From contig NZ_JH379423.1 in NCBI RefSeq assembly GCF_000235885.1, positions 1 through 50,436 on the forward strand: DNA of 50,436 nt, in the 5' to 3' direction. The stretch comes from Leyella stercorea DSM 18206. Lineage in GTDB: Bacteria; Bacteroidota; Bacteroidia; Bacteroidales; Bacteroidaceae. Position 1 is the first letter of the stretch; each line of letters begins with the position of its first letter. The notes beneath the pieces were generated by a model. That model had not been told where the DNA came from. It saw only the letters and a program-made list of their open reading frames with translations, and did no database searches. This document shows positions 25,955-35,120 of the stretch, in pieces. Both the position numbers and the translations under genes were made by a program.

Positions 25955-28171
25955 TTATTTCAAGTAATCCTCGAAATACTGTGTGATGCGCTCGTGCAGA
26001 TGTACACTCTGATGACCGCGCATATTATGAGGCTCGCCTGGATACAAGAAGAAATCAGGCTGTGTGCCTGCGCCGATACATGCCTTGAGGAAAGTAAGGC
26101 AATGCTGCGGCACACAAGTCGGGTCGTTATAACCCTGGATAATCTGGAGCTTACCCTTCAAATTCTTGGCAGTGTTAAGGAGCGATGTCTTTGCATAGCC
26201 CTCCGGATTCTGCTGCGGTGTATCCATGTAACGCTCTCCATACATCACCTCGTACCACTTCCAGTCGATGACAGGTCCGCCAGCTACGCCAACCTTAAAT
26301 ATATCAGGATAGTTGGTCATGAGCGATATTGTCATAAAACCACCATAGCTCCAACCGTGTACGCCGATGCGGTCGGCATCTACGTAAGGAAGCGACTTGA
26401 GGTATTCTACGCCCTTCATTTGATCCTTCATTTCCTCCTGTCCGAGCTGACGGAATGTGACTTGCTCAAACTCCTTGCCACGATTTTCCGATCCGCGGTT
26501 ATCAAGAATGAAAAGAACATATCCTTTCTGTGCCATGTATGTTTCCCAACTGCGACTGCTATAGTGCCAGCGAGCATCAACGTTATGTGCGTGTGGACCG
26601 CCGTACACATAGACAACAGTAGGATACTTCTTGTTCGGGTCGAAGTCTACCGGCTTAACCATACGCCAATAGAGGTCGGTTGTGCCGTCAGCAGCCTTCA
26701 CAGTACCGCAGGTGTATTCAGGAACCTTATATCCCTTCCAAGGATCTTCTGCCTTGAAGTAAGAGAAACTTTTGCCGTTTGCAACATTCACAATAGCAAT
26801 ATTGCGCGGAATATTTGGCTCCGAATAGTTGTCGTAGATATACTGTCCGCTCTTGCTCAAAGATGCAGAGTGCCAGCCCTTGCCACCTTCGTCCATACGA
26901 GTGCGCTTACCAGTCTTCAGGTCTACAAAGAAGAGATTGCGCTGAATCGGACTTATCTCGTTTGATGCGATGACAACGCCCTTGCGCTTTGTGTTGAAGC
27001 CCATGAACTCGAGAACCTCCCACTTACCTTTAGTTAGCTGCTTCACCTCAAGCGAAACGGTATCGCCTGCCATACGACTGCCCGATTTGCCGATAGTGCA
27101 AAGATAGAGATGGTTGTAGCCATCAATACGACTCTGCATAAGGAATGTGCTATTGTCCCATGGTAAAAAAACGATCGGGTGCTGTGGCTCAACATATTTC
27201 GCATCGGTCTCGCGATAGAGTTCGCCTGTCTTCTCGCCAGTTGTAGCATCATAGCTTGTGAGTCGGCAATCGTTCTGGTCGCGATTAAGCTCAAACATAT
27301 ACACGGTCTTGTCGTCTGGCGACCACGCTATGTTTGTGAAGTAACGATCCGTTGGGTCACCTGCCTTTAGATAAACAGTCTTGCCTGTGTTTATATCAAA
27401 CACACCAACAGTAACCTTGTGGCTTGTCTCGCCAGCCATCGGGTACTTCTCAGGAGCAAGAGTTGCTATGCGCGACTTGCCATTCTCCGGCTGGAAGCTA
27501 ACTTCTGGTATATTTACAAGTGGATAGTCTGTCACCATGCTCTGGTCCATGCGATAGAAAGCAAGTTTCTCACCGCTGTTGCTGAAGAATGTGCCCTTAC
27601 GGATTCCGAACTCATCACGATGAACGCTCTGACCATAGACAATCTCACGTGAACCGTCAGTAGACAACTGCCACTTCTGGTCGCCACGTGATACATAGAG
27701 GTTGTTATCCTTAAGATAAGCGATAGCATCGCTCTTTGCGTTCATCTCAAGCATATACTCGCCGTCAACGAACTCGTTACATTTCTTCAATGAGCCACTC
27801 TTGAAGTCGATGGTATATATGCGCTCGCCGGTGTTAACCACAACGAGCGACTTGTCGGCATAAGGGAAAGATGCGCCACGCAAAGAGCGCACTTTGATAT
27901 CCTTTGTCGGACCAGCCCATTGGTTAACCTGACTTACCGTGAAGAGCAGTGTCTCCTTGCCGTTCTGCTTGTTCACAAGATAGCAAGCGTCAGATTCAAC
28001 ACGCACAAGCAGATCGCCCCACCACACGCAGTTACGGTTCTGGGGCACGAAGTTGCGATAGTTCTTACCACCAAAGTTGAGATCTTCGAGTGTGAAAGAT
28101 TTCAACTCCTGAGCATTCATGTTAAGCGAGGTGAACAACCCCAGCAAAACTGTAAAAAACTTAATCTTCAT
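25955..28171 (-). CDS. Dipeptidyl peptidase IV-type S9 serine peptidase
   Basis: A secreted prolyl-specific exopeptidase. From the ATG at 28171 it has 738 residues with a signal peptide ending NMNAQ. The N-terminal beta-propeller (about 40-480) is followed by an alpha/beta-hydrolase domain with Ser608 (GWSYGG), Asp683 (GYNDP) and His715 (GEPHNMRG). Such enzymes release Xaa-Pro dipeptides from peptides in the periplasm of asaccharolytic and gut Bacteroidales. The open frame to 28339 is rejected because the signal peptide begins at 28171. It overlaps the upstream methyltransferase gene by 11 bp. Confidence 0.93.
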   Translation of the reverse strand: MKIKFFTVLLGLFTSLNMNAQELKSFTLEDLNFGGKNYRNFVPQNRNCVWWGDLLVRVESDACYLVNKQNGKETLLFTVSQVNQWAGPTKDIKVRSLRGASFPYADKSLVVVNTGERIYTIDFKSGSLKKCNEFVDGEYMLEMNAKSDAIAYLKDNNLYVSRGDQKWQLSTDGSREIVYGQSVHRDEFGIRKGTFFSNSGEKLAFYRMDQSMVTDYPLVNIPEVSFQPENGKSRIATLAPEKYPMAGETSHKVTVGVFDINTGKTVYLKAGDPTDRYFTNIAWSPDDKTVYMFELNRDQNDCRLTSYDATTGEKTGELYRETDAKYVEPQHPIVFLPWDNSTFLMQSRIDGYNHLYLCTIGKSGSRMAGDTVSLEVKQLTKGKWEVLEFMGFNTKRKGVVIASNEISPIQRNLFFVDLKTGKRTRMDEGGKGWHSASLSKSGQYIYDNYSEPNIPRNIAIVNVANGKSFSYFKAEDPWKGYKVPEYTCGTVKAADGTTDLYWRMVKPVDFDPNKKYPTVVYVYGGPHAHNVDARWHYSSRSWETYMAQKGYVLFILDNRGSENRGKEFEQVTFRQLGQEEMKDQMKGVEYLKSLPYVDADRIGVHGWSYGGFMTISLMTNYPDIFKVGVAGGPVIDWKWYEVMYGERYMDTPQQNPEGYAKTSLLNTAKNLKGKLQIIQGYNDPTCVPQHCLTFLKACIGAGTQPDFFLYPGEPHNMRGHQSVHLHERITQYFEDYLK

Positions 28172-29660
28172 TGTCAAAATCTCTGTTAGAACGTTTTCTG
28201 TCACTCTTGCCATAGCGTGAGCCTTTGCCGAAAGACTTGCCGCCCTTGTCGCCGAAGCCTTTACCCTTAAAGCTCTTGCCCTTGAAGTCTTTATCGTCAC
28301 GATCAAAGCGGTCTCGGCTCTTTCTGTCGTTTCCGCCACGACGGTCGTCGTTCTGCTTGCGACGCTCTATAGAGTGGAACTTGAACGAGCGGATATCTGA
28401 TTCTGCATTCTCCTCGTCTTCGTCAAGACGCTTCTTGAACTCGCGGTTCTTCTTGAAGCGATGCTTCTCTGCCATCTGACGCTTCTCATCCTCAGTCTTC
28501 ACAATGCCACCCTCCTGACGGAAGTCCTTCATGGTGCCGTCGAAGATTGCGTACTTGCGGAATTCACACTCCAAAGATCCGTTGTAAACCGGAATCTTGA
28601 TAGACGGCTTCAAGCCGATTGCCTCAAAGCACTCCTCGCGATAGCTGAGGACCCAAGCCTCGTTACCCATGAAAGCATGCTTCAGACGCTCACCAATCAT
28701 CTTGTATGTATTGAGCAAGTTCGGAGTAGAGATACGCTCACCATAAGGCGGGTTAACAACAAGCAGACTCTTCTCCTTTGGCTGAGTGAAGTCCTTGAAG
28801 TCGGCGTTCTCTACCGTAATATCATTAGAAAGACCTGCTGCACGCACGTTCAGACGCGCTGTGTTTACAGCCTTCATGTCGATATCGTAACCATAGATGT
28901 GGTGTGTGAACTCACGCTCCTGTGAATCATCGTTGTAGATTGTATCGAACAACTCAGCATCGAAGTCAGGCCACTTCTCGAAAGCGAACTCCTTGCGGAA
29001 GATACCAGGGCTCATATTGTGAGCAATAAGCGCGGCCTCTACGAGCAAAGTACCCGAACCACACATAGGATCAATGAAGTCGGTCTCACCACGCCAACCT
29101 GTCATAAGAATCATACCTGCAGCAAGCACTTCGTTAAGCGGAGCTTCAACCGACTCCTGACGATAGCCGCGACGATGAAGCGACTCGCCACTTGAGTCAA
29201 GTGACAATGTCGCATCAGCCTCTGCTATATGGATGTTCAAGCGAATGTCTGGGTTGCTTACAGAAATATTAGGGCGTGTACCAGTATTCTCACGGAATTG
29301 GTCGACGATAGCGTCCTTGACCTTATATGTAACGAAACGTGAGTTGCGGAATTCTTCAGAATACACTACAGAATCGACTGAGAAAGTCTTTCCCTTTTCG
29401 ATGTACTTACTCCAATCGATTTTCTTTACCTCTTCATAAACCTCATCAGCCGAGCGAGCCTTGAATCTTGCGATAGGCTTTAATATACGAATAGCTGTGT
29501 GAAGTTGGAAGTTTGCACGATACATCATTTCTTTGTCACCTGTAAATGACACCATACGACGACCTATCTGTACATTGTTTGCACCCAATTGGGTAAGTTC
29601 TTTTGCCAATACCGGCTCTAAGCCCATGAAGGTTTTGGCAATAAGTTCGAATTCATTCAT
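28161..29660 (-). CDS. rlmL: RlmL-type THUMP-domain rRNA methyltransferase with a basic RG/KG tail
   Basis: A 499-residue N2-guanine methyltransferase of COG0116, expected to modify 23S rRNA (G2445 in Escherichia coli). The N-terminal THUMP domain (about 40-155) precedes an SAM-binding domain with DPMCGSGTLLVEAA and the catalytic NPPYGER. The partner RlmK domain of the E. coli enzyme is absent. Residues about 400-499 are highly charged, ending in Arg-, Lys-, Gly- and Asp-rich low complexity, probably disordered RNA-binding sequence. It is first in a unit with the S9 peptidase. The exact rRNA target is inferred. Confidence 0.87.
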   Translation of the reverse strand: MNEFELIAKTFMGLEPVLAKELTQLGANNVQIGRRMVSFTGDKEMMYRANFQLHTAIRILKPIARFKARSADEVYEEVKKIDWSKYIEKGKTFSVDSVVYSEEFRNSRFVTYKVKDAIVDQFRENTGTRPNISVSNPDIRLNIHIAEADATLSLDSSGESLHRRGYRQESVEAPLNEVLAAGMILMTGWRGETDFIDPMCGSGTLLVEAALIAHNMSPGIFRKEFAFEKWPDFDAELFDTIYNDDSQEREFTHHIYGYDIDMKAVNTARLNVRAAGLSNDITVENADFKDFTQPKEKSLLVVNPPYGERISTPNLLNTYKMIGERLKHAFMGNEAWVLSYREECFEAIGLKPSIKIPVYNGSLECEFRKYAIFDGTMKDFRQEGGIVKTEDEKRQMAEKHRFKKNREFKKRLDEDEENAESDIRSFKFHSIERRKQNDDRRGGNDRKSRDRFDRDDKDFKGKSFKGKGFGDKGGKSFGKGSRYGKSDRKRSNRDFDNED

Positions 29661-29704
29661 ATTTTTAATAAAAGCAATTGTTTCTTACGAAAGTTTAATC
29701 GGTA

Positions 29705-29736
29705 CAAAATTACGAATAATTATCAAGAAACTACAA
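29705..29736 (-). promoter_or_regulatory. Promoter of rlmL
   Basis: On the minus strand, TTG (29736-29734), a 21-bp spacer and TAATTTTG (29712-29705) match the Bacteroidetes promoter. The ATG follows 44 bp on. Confidence 0.6.
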
Positions 29737-29770
29737 TGATATAAATACAAACTTCAAAAATAAAACACAT

Positions 29771-29805
29771 AAAAAGAAAAAGCGACCCATAATTGAGTCG
29801 CTTTT
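29771..29805 (-). terminator. Terminator of the tRNA-Thr gene
   Basis: On the minus strand AAAAGCGAC and GTCGCTTTTT pair around a short loop and run into TTTTTCTTTTT, 20 bp after the tRNA. A textbook intrinsic terminator. Confidence 0.88.
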
Positions 29806-29824
29806 ATAATAAATCAAATATTTG

Positions 29825-29897
<73 letters not shown>

Positions 29898-29922
29898 TTC
29901 TACTATTTGCTCAAATGCGATG

Positions 29923-29954
29923 CAAAGGTATCGTTTTTTTTCCTATACTGCAAA
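29923..29954 (-). promoter_or_regulatory. Promoter of the tRNA-Thr gene
   Basis: On the minus strand, TTTG (29954-29951), a 20-bp spacer and TACCTTTG (29930-29923), placing the transcription start about 20 nt before the tRNA. Confidence 0.72.
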
Positions 29955-29999
29955 TTTATACAGCCTTTTTTGGTAAAAAACTTTCTTGCAAGCGTCTTG

Positions 30000-31700
30000 T
30001 TAGAACCTGTAGCCAAGCGTAAGTATCAGTTGATGATGCTTGTTGCTCACCTTCTGACCATCGCAGAAGTTATCGTATCCAGGGTAATATTTGCTTTGAT
30101 CACCATTAACAGCATCTAAGTCAGAGTAGCTCATAAATGGGAAGAACTCACCAGTTGTACGACTATATTGATATGCCAAGTCTATAGAGAACTTCTTATA
30201 CGTATAACCTGCACCTGCTGTCACTCGATTTGTCGCATTCCAATTAGTATAATCGGTTGACGAACTATAATAAGTGCTATACGAGTTCAATGTTCCATCC
30301 TTGTAGCCATTCTTGTTGTACATCGGCGAGACATAGTTGTAACCAAGGCGCACTGCAAGATTTGGCATAGGCTTGTACTCAGCACCCACCTTCACCGTAG
30401 ATACGCCCTTAAGCACATTCTTTATGTTGCCCTTCATTGCCTGGTCGCGTGAGGATTCTTCGTAGTAATTACCCCAATAGTCGTAAACGCCACCTTCATT
30501 TACGCGAATATCCGAATAGCTATAGTCAGCATATTCATAGGTGGCACCCAAAGCCAAGTGTTGACCTACCGTGTATCCAAGACTTCCGCCAAAAAGCCAA
30601 GGGGTATAGAACTTATAATCGTATCGTCCGCTTGTGGACTTGTTACCGTTACCACAGCCGTCAGCGAGTTTGCTTACAAGCGTTGTTCTGTTCTCTGTTT
30701 TCAGGTCGTACCAAGTCGGAGTGTGTACATACAAACCTACTCGGAATGGGGAGTCTTCTATTGGACGGAAGATAACACCTGCCTTTATGTCAAAGCCAGT
30801 ACCAGATATGGTACGTTCGTCAGCAATCGTTACACTGCCGATCGGATTCTGTGCATTATTAACAAGTCGTTCTGTGTACTCTGAGGCATGACTGTAGTTT
30901 ACATCATAGAGTCCAAACGTCAAACCCCAGTAAAAACGATTACGAGAGTTTCCGCTGATATTGAAGTTGTACTCTCCGATATATCCGCTTGTGCCGCGAA
31001 AGAAGTCGTATCCGTCAGCATTGTAGTATGCGGCTCGAAGATTGCCCGACGCATCTAATACTCCGCTGGCATCTCCAAGATAGTTTCCACCGTTATAGCC
31101 ATTAGCGTTCATACCAACGAGTTGGGAGTTTTTATCGTTTAGCAATGCATTGCTATAAAGATAATCCACTTGGTTATATGGTAAGTCGGGATTATTGTTT
31201 GTTCCCCATTGGCTTGTGAGCTCTCCGTTACGTTTCTCCAAACGATACAAATCGTTGTAATTCTTCATGCTCGACAGTTTGTTCTGCGAAGCACCATTCA
31301 AACGTCCCGTAGCCGTAAGTATTTGGTTGAAATTACGGCTCTTTGTGTAACTTACACCAAAGTTGACATACGAATTTCTTCCAGAACGCATTGTATGCAC
31401 AAAGCCAGCATGGTCGAAACTTGCTTTAGTCTTTCGTTTTCCAATATCCGCTGCGTCCGATTGGCTGTTGAAGCCAAACGAACCACTTATCATACTACGA
31501 CGAAAGAGTCCTATACCTGCAGGATTGGATGACATTGTAGAAATGTCGGCTCCCAATGCTTCCATAGCACCGCCCATACCTACATAGCGCGCTGTGCCAT
31601 TCAAGTCTTTCGATGCAAGTTGCGCATTATCATATGTTTCTTGACCCATTGCTGCAACACCAAGCATTGTAAACGAAAAGGCCATTATAATCTTTTTCAT
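30000..31700 (-). CDS. FadL/OmpP1-like outer-membrane beta-barrel protein
   Basis: A 566-residue outer-membrane protein. The signal peptide ends GVAAMGQ. The N-terminal region after it (GTARYVGMGGAMEALGAD, then SSNPAGIGL) is the hallmark of OmpP1/FadL/TodX-type barrels, and the chain ends in a beta strand with terminal Phe (LTLGYRF), as expected for BAM insertion. It may pass hydrophobic compounds; the cargo is unknown. It lies 51 bp after the Tyr/Trp-rich secreted protein gene, so the two are probably co-transcribed. Confidence 0.83.
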   Translation of the reverse strand: MKKIIMAFSFTMLGVAAMGQETYDNAQLASKDLNGTARYVGMGGAMEALGADISTMSSNPAGIGLFRRSMISGSFGFNSQSDAADIGKRKTKASFDHAGFVHTMRSGRNSYVNFGVSYTKSRNFNQILTATGRLNGASQNKLSSMKNYNDLYRLEKRNGELTSQWGTNNNPDLPYNQVDYLYSNALLNDKNSQLVGMNANGYNGGNYLGDASGVLDASGNLRAAYYNADGYDFFRGTSGYIGEYNFNISGNSRNRFYWGLTFGLYDVNYSHASEYTERLVNNAQNPIGSVTIADERTISGTGFDIKAGVIFRPIEDSPFRVGLYVHTPTWYDLKTENRTTLVSKLADGCGNGNKSTSGRYDYKFYTPWLFGGSLGYTVGQHLALGATYEYADYSYSDIRVNEGGVYDYWGNYYEESSRDQAMKGNIKNVLKGVSTVKVGAEYKPMPNLAVRLGYNYVSPMYNKNGYKDGTLNSYSTYYSSSTDYTNWNATNRVTAGAGYTYKKFSIDLAYQYSRTTGEFFPFMSYSDLDAVNGDQSKYYPGYDNFCDGQKVSNKHHQLILTLGYRF

Positions 31701-31751
31701 TGCTAATCAGTTTAAATTAATATTTTGAAGTGCTAACCCTACAGCAACATA

Positions 31752-32531
31752 TTATCGTCTGCTGCCAAAGCCGCCACCACGACTGCCACCGCTGAAGCCT
31801 CCGCCGTTATGACTACCTCCGCCAAAACCATTTCCAAAACTTCCACGATTGCTTCCAAATCCATTATTTCTGCCGTACGATGGTTGACCGTTTTGACGAC
31901 GATTGTATTGCCAGTTCTGTTGGCGGTTATTATCGTAGCGAGAATTATTACGTACTGTTGTACGCTGACCAAAACTGTTGCGATGAGTGCGTGTTGTGGT
32001 GCGATTGTCGTATCTTACTCTGCTACCAAACCCTGATGCGGTGAAATTACGTGTAGGATTGGGTCTACCTCGATATGAATAATATACATAAGGAACGCCC
32101 CATCCCCAATGAGGATAGTGCCATCCCCAACAATCATAATACCACGGAGTATACCATGGATTGTACCATGAATAATAGAAATTCCATCGTGAAGACCAAT
32201 AAGGACGATATGGCGAATACCAACTATACGCTCCATACCAATATGGATCATTCCAATAGCTATAGAGCGACGGACAATAGTAGTCGTCGAAGCGTTCCAT
32301 ACGACGAGAATACACGAATTCATCGTTCATATCATCGAAATATTGAGCAGAATCCGACATTACCATGGCTGTTGAGTCAAGTGCTGCCAAATCATAGGTT
32401 CCGTCACCTTTCTCAAATACTATCACATCTTTACTCTGTTTCTTCGGAACAAAGTACATGTCATCATCCTGCGCCATCATCGGGAGTGAGATTACTCCAA
32501 TTATTGCTGCCAATAACAATCTTTGTATCAT
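31752..32531 (-). CDS. Secreted protein with a Tyr/Trp-rich core and Gly/Arg-rich tail
   Basis: A 259-residue protein of unknown function. Residues 1-20 form a signal peptide (ending PMMAQ). Residues 84-153 contain 33 Tyr or Trp out of 70, in irregular WY/YY/PYW groups. Residues about 160-259 are rich in Arg, Asn, Gly and Ser, and end in GGS/GGF repeats. No fold is obvious; it looks disordered or self-associating, and could coat the envelope or act as an adhesive or matrix protein. It precedes an outer-membrane barrel gene on the same transcript. The frame is long and has a clear signal peptide, so it is very likely real. Confidence 0.75.
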   Translation of the reverse strand: MIQRLLLAAIIGVISLPMMAQDDDMYFVPKKQSKDVIVFEKGDGTYDLAALDSTAMVMSDSAQYFDDMNDEFVYSRRMERFDDYYCPSLYSYWNDPYWYGAYSWYSPYRPYWSSRWNFYYSWYNPWYTPWYYDCWGWHYPHWGWGVPYVYYSYRGRPNPTRNFTASGFGSRVRYDNRTTTRTHRNSFGQRTTVRNNSRYDNNRQQNWQYNRRQNGQPSYGRNNGFGSNRGSFGNGFGGGSHNGGGFSGGSRGGGFGSRR

Positions 32532-32597
32532 AATAGTTTTGTTTTAAGTTCTACTATCACCAGCCCTCTACATACAAGGCTGCTACTTTTTCAACTA

Positions 32598-32605
32598 CAA
32601 AATTA
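32598..32605 (-). promoter_or_regulatory. -7 element before the Tyr/Trp-rich protein gene
   Basis: TAATTTTG on the minus strand, 66 bp before the ATG at 32531. No clear -33 was seen. Confidence 0.5.
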
Positions 32606-32765
32606 ATGCGAAATATTATATAAGTATAGGGATTTTGCCTAAAAAGAATTAGGATTTTCCCTATTTTATGCTTTTTTTGCAATGTATACCACCATCAGAC
32701 AAACAGTTTTGTTGGTTGTAACCGGATTGTAATATGTGTTTAAACATGGTGTAATACATAGCAAG

Positions 32766-32773
32766 TAATTTTG
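32766..32773 (+). promoter_or_regulatory. -7 element of the phosphate transporter gene
   Basis: TAATTTTG, 31 bp before the ATG at 32805. No -33 TTG at the usual spacing; no recognisable Pho-box-like repeat was seen. Confidence 0.5.
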
Positions 32774-32804
32774 CAGCGTGAAAAAACCAAAGAATTAAAC
32801 ATAA

Positions 32805-35051
32805 ATGGAAACAATTTATTTAGCGATTGTGGTCTTTCTGCTATGTCTGGCAGTATTTGACCTTTTTGTTGGAGTAAGTAACGATGCCGTCAACTTCCTT
32901 AACAGTGCCATTGGAGCGAAAGTGGCAAAGTTCCGCACGGTGCTCATCGTTGCTTCAGCAGGTGTGGCAATTGGCGCCGTAATGTCCTCGGGTATGATGG
33001 ACGTGGCACGTCATGGTATTATGCAGCCAGCCAATTTCTCATTCTACGACGTGATGACCATCTTCCTTGCCGTCATGGTAACAGATGTTATTGTGCTCGA
33101 CATGTTCAACACGCTCGGTATGCCGACCTCTACTACCGTTTCGCTCGTGTTCGAGTTGCTTGGCGGTACGTTCGTTCTTGCAGCTATCAAGATTGCAGCC
33201 GACCCGACGCTCGGCTTTGCCGACCTGCTTAACACGGACAAGGCGTTGAGCGTGATTGTCGCCATCTTTGTGAGTGTGGCTATCGCCTTCTTCTTCGGTA
33301 TGATTGTGCAATGGCTCTCACGTATAGTGTTCACTTTTAATTATAAGAAACACTCGCGCTACTCTATCGCACTCTTCGGCGGTATCGCCTTCACAGCTCT
33401 CTCCTACTTCATCTTCCTTAAAGGCTTGGGCAAGAGCCGCTTCATTGCAGAGGACGTTCGCACATGGATTGACAGCAACATCTCGTTACTGTTGCTCTAC
33501 ACGTTCATAGGTTCAACTATCATGATGCAGGTCCTGCACATGCTGCGCGTCAACGTGTTCAAGTTCATCGTGCTAATGGGCACTTTCGCTCTTGCCATGG
33601 CTTTCGCCGGCAACGACCTTGTGAACTTCATCGGTGTGCCTCTCGCCGGTATGGATTCGTTCCGCGACTACATGGCTAATAGCAATGGCATTGGCGCGAG
33701 AGACTTTATGATGACTTCGCTTATGGAGTCGGCACAGACACCTTCGATCTATCTACTTGCTGCAGGCGTAGTCATGATTGCGGCTATGGCTACTTCAAAG
33801 AAAGCACGCAACGTGATTAAGACCAGCGTCGACCTCAGTCGTCAGGACGAAGGCGACGAGATGTTCGGCTCGAGCCGTGCTGCACGCAGTATTGTACGCG
33901 TCACTCAGGACGGCAATGGTTGGGTAATGCAGTACATGCCGAAGTCTATCTCACGCTGGATTGACAGCCGCTTCAACAAGCAGGAGGCAGAGCTTAACGA
34001 CGGAGCTGCGTTCGACGTGGTTCGTGCAGCCATCAACCTCGTGCTCGCATCAATGCTTATCACGATTGGCACCAACTATAAGTTGCCACTCTCTACAACA
34101 TACGTTACGTTCATGGTGGCAATGGGTTCTTCGCTTGCCGACCGCGCTTGGAGTCGAGAAAGTGCCGTATTCCGCGTGACAGGTGTTATCAGCGTAATCG
34201 GTGGTTGGTTCATCACTGCAGCCGTAGCTTTCGGTGCTTGTGCCCTTGTCTGCCTGATAATGTTCTATGGCGGCATACTTGCTAAGATTTTATTCATGGT
34301 TTTAGTAGTTGCGTTGCTCATCAAGAGTAACCGCAAATATGCAAACAAGGAGAAAGAGGGCGAGAAGGAAGACGTATTCCGTCTGATGATGCGCACCCGC
34401 GATCCGGAAATTGTGCTCGACCTACTTATGAAGCACGTATCACGCACACAGAGCTTTATGACACGCTTTGCTATCGACGAATTTAACAACATAATCGACG
34501 GTTTGGAGAACGAGCGCACACGCACTCTGCGCAAAGTGAGCAACGAACTGAGCAAAGAGAAGGACATGCTAAAGAAGTTCCGCCGTCAGGAGTTGCTCGC
34601 CCTTAAGCGTGTTCCGACAGAGATTGCAATAGAACGCAACACATGGTTCCATCTGGGCATCAACTCTTCGGAGCAGTACATCTACTGTCTGCGTCGTATT
34701 CTCGAACCGATAAAGGAGCATGTGGACAATAATTTCAACCCTATTCCACAGGTCTACATCAACGAGTTCCGTCCGCTGCGTGCTACAATCAACGACCTGA
34801 TGCAACAGACCGAGACACAGATTTCAACATGCCGTTTCGAACATTACCGCGACACTCTTGCACTTGCAGACAAATGTAAGGACGAACTCTCTATTGTCCG
34901 TAAACGCCACATCGACCGCATCACGGAGATGAAGGACAACAACCTACTGCAGGTATCGCTCGTATATCTCAATCTCCTGCAGGAGAGCCAGCAGCTGCTC
35001 AGTAACATGCGCCACCAGCTGAGAGCAGCCAAGAAATTCATGGAAAACTAA
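32805..35051 (+). CDS. PiT-family inorganic phosphate transporter with PhoU-like C-terminal domain
   Basis: A 748-residue inner-membrane transporter. The two inverted PiT signatures are VGVSNDAVNFLNSAIG (about 23-38) and AGNDLVNFIGVPLAG in the middle. A second transmembrane block runs to about residue 510. The last 240 residues are soluble and helical with heptad-like charge patterns, resembling the PhoU/DUF47 proteins often encoded beside pit genes; here it is one chain. It is expected to import phosphate, probably driven by an ion gradient. A bidirectional terminator follows. Confidence 0.9.
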   Translation: METIYLAIVVFLLCLAVFDLFVGVSNDAVNFLNSAIGAKVAKFRTVLIVASAGVAIGAVMSSGMMDVARHGIMQPANFSFYDVMTIFLAVMVTDVIVLDMFNTLGMPTSTTVSLVFELLGGTFVLAAIKIAADPTLGFADLLNTDKALSVIVAIFVSVAIAFFFGMIVQWLSRIVFTFNYKKHSRYSIALFGGIAFTALSYFIFLKGLGKSRFIAEDVRTWIDSNISLLLLYTFIGSTIMMQVLHMLRVNVFKFIVLMGTFALAMAFAGNDLVNFIGVPLAGMDSFRDYMANSNGIGARDFMMTSLMESAQTPSIYLLAAGVVMIAAMATSKKARNVIKTSVDLSRQDEGDEMFGSSRAARSIVRVTQDGNGWVMQYMPKSISRWIDSRFNKQEAELNDGAAFDVVRAAINLVLASMLITIGTNYKLPLSTTYVTFMVAMGSSLADRAWSRESAVFRVTGVISVIGGWFITAAVAFGACALVCLIMFYGGILAKILFMVLVVALLIKSNRKYANKEKEGEKEDVFRLMMRTRDPEIVLDLLMKHVSRTQSFMTRFAIDEFNNIIDGLENERTRTLRKVSNELSKEKDMLKKFRRQELLALKRVPTEIAIERNTWFHLGINSSEQYIYCLRRILEPIKEHVDNNFNPIPQVYINEFRPLRATINDLMQQTETQISTCRFEHYRDTLALADKCKDELSIVRKRHIDRITEMKDNNLLQVSLVYLNLLQESQQLLSNMRHQLRAAKKFMEN

Positions 35052-35080
35052 AACTAAACTTCCATAGTAACTGATTAATT

Positions 35081-35117
35081 GAAAAGACCCTGCCAATTCT
35101 TTTAGGCAGGGTCTTTT
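35081..35117. terminator. Bidirectional terminator between pit and the metallohydrolase gene
   Basis: AAAAGACCCTGCC pairs exactly with GGCAGGGTCTTTT around a 10-nt loop, lying between convergent stop codons. A-rich and T-rich flanks serve both strands. Confidence 0.88.
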
Positions 35118-35120
35118 GCT

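Noticed and set aside
28172..28339. Extended N-terminus of the S9 peptidase
   Set aside because: A clear signal peptide starts at 28171; the extension is the shifted frame of the methyltransferase tail.
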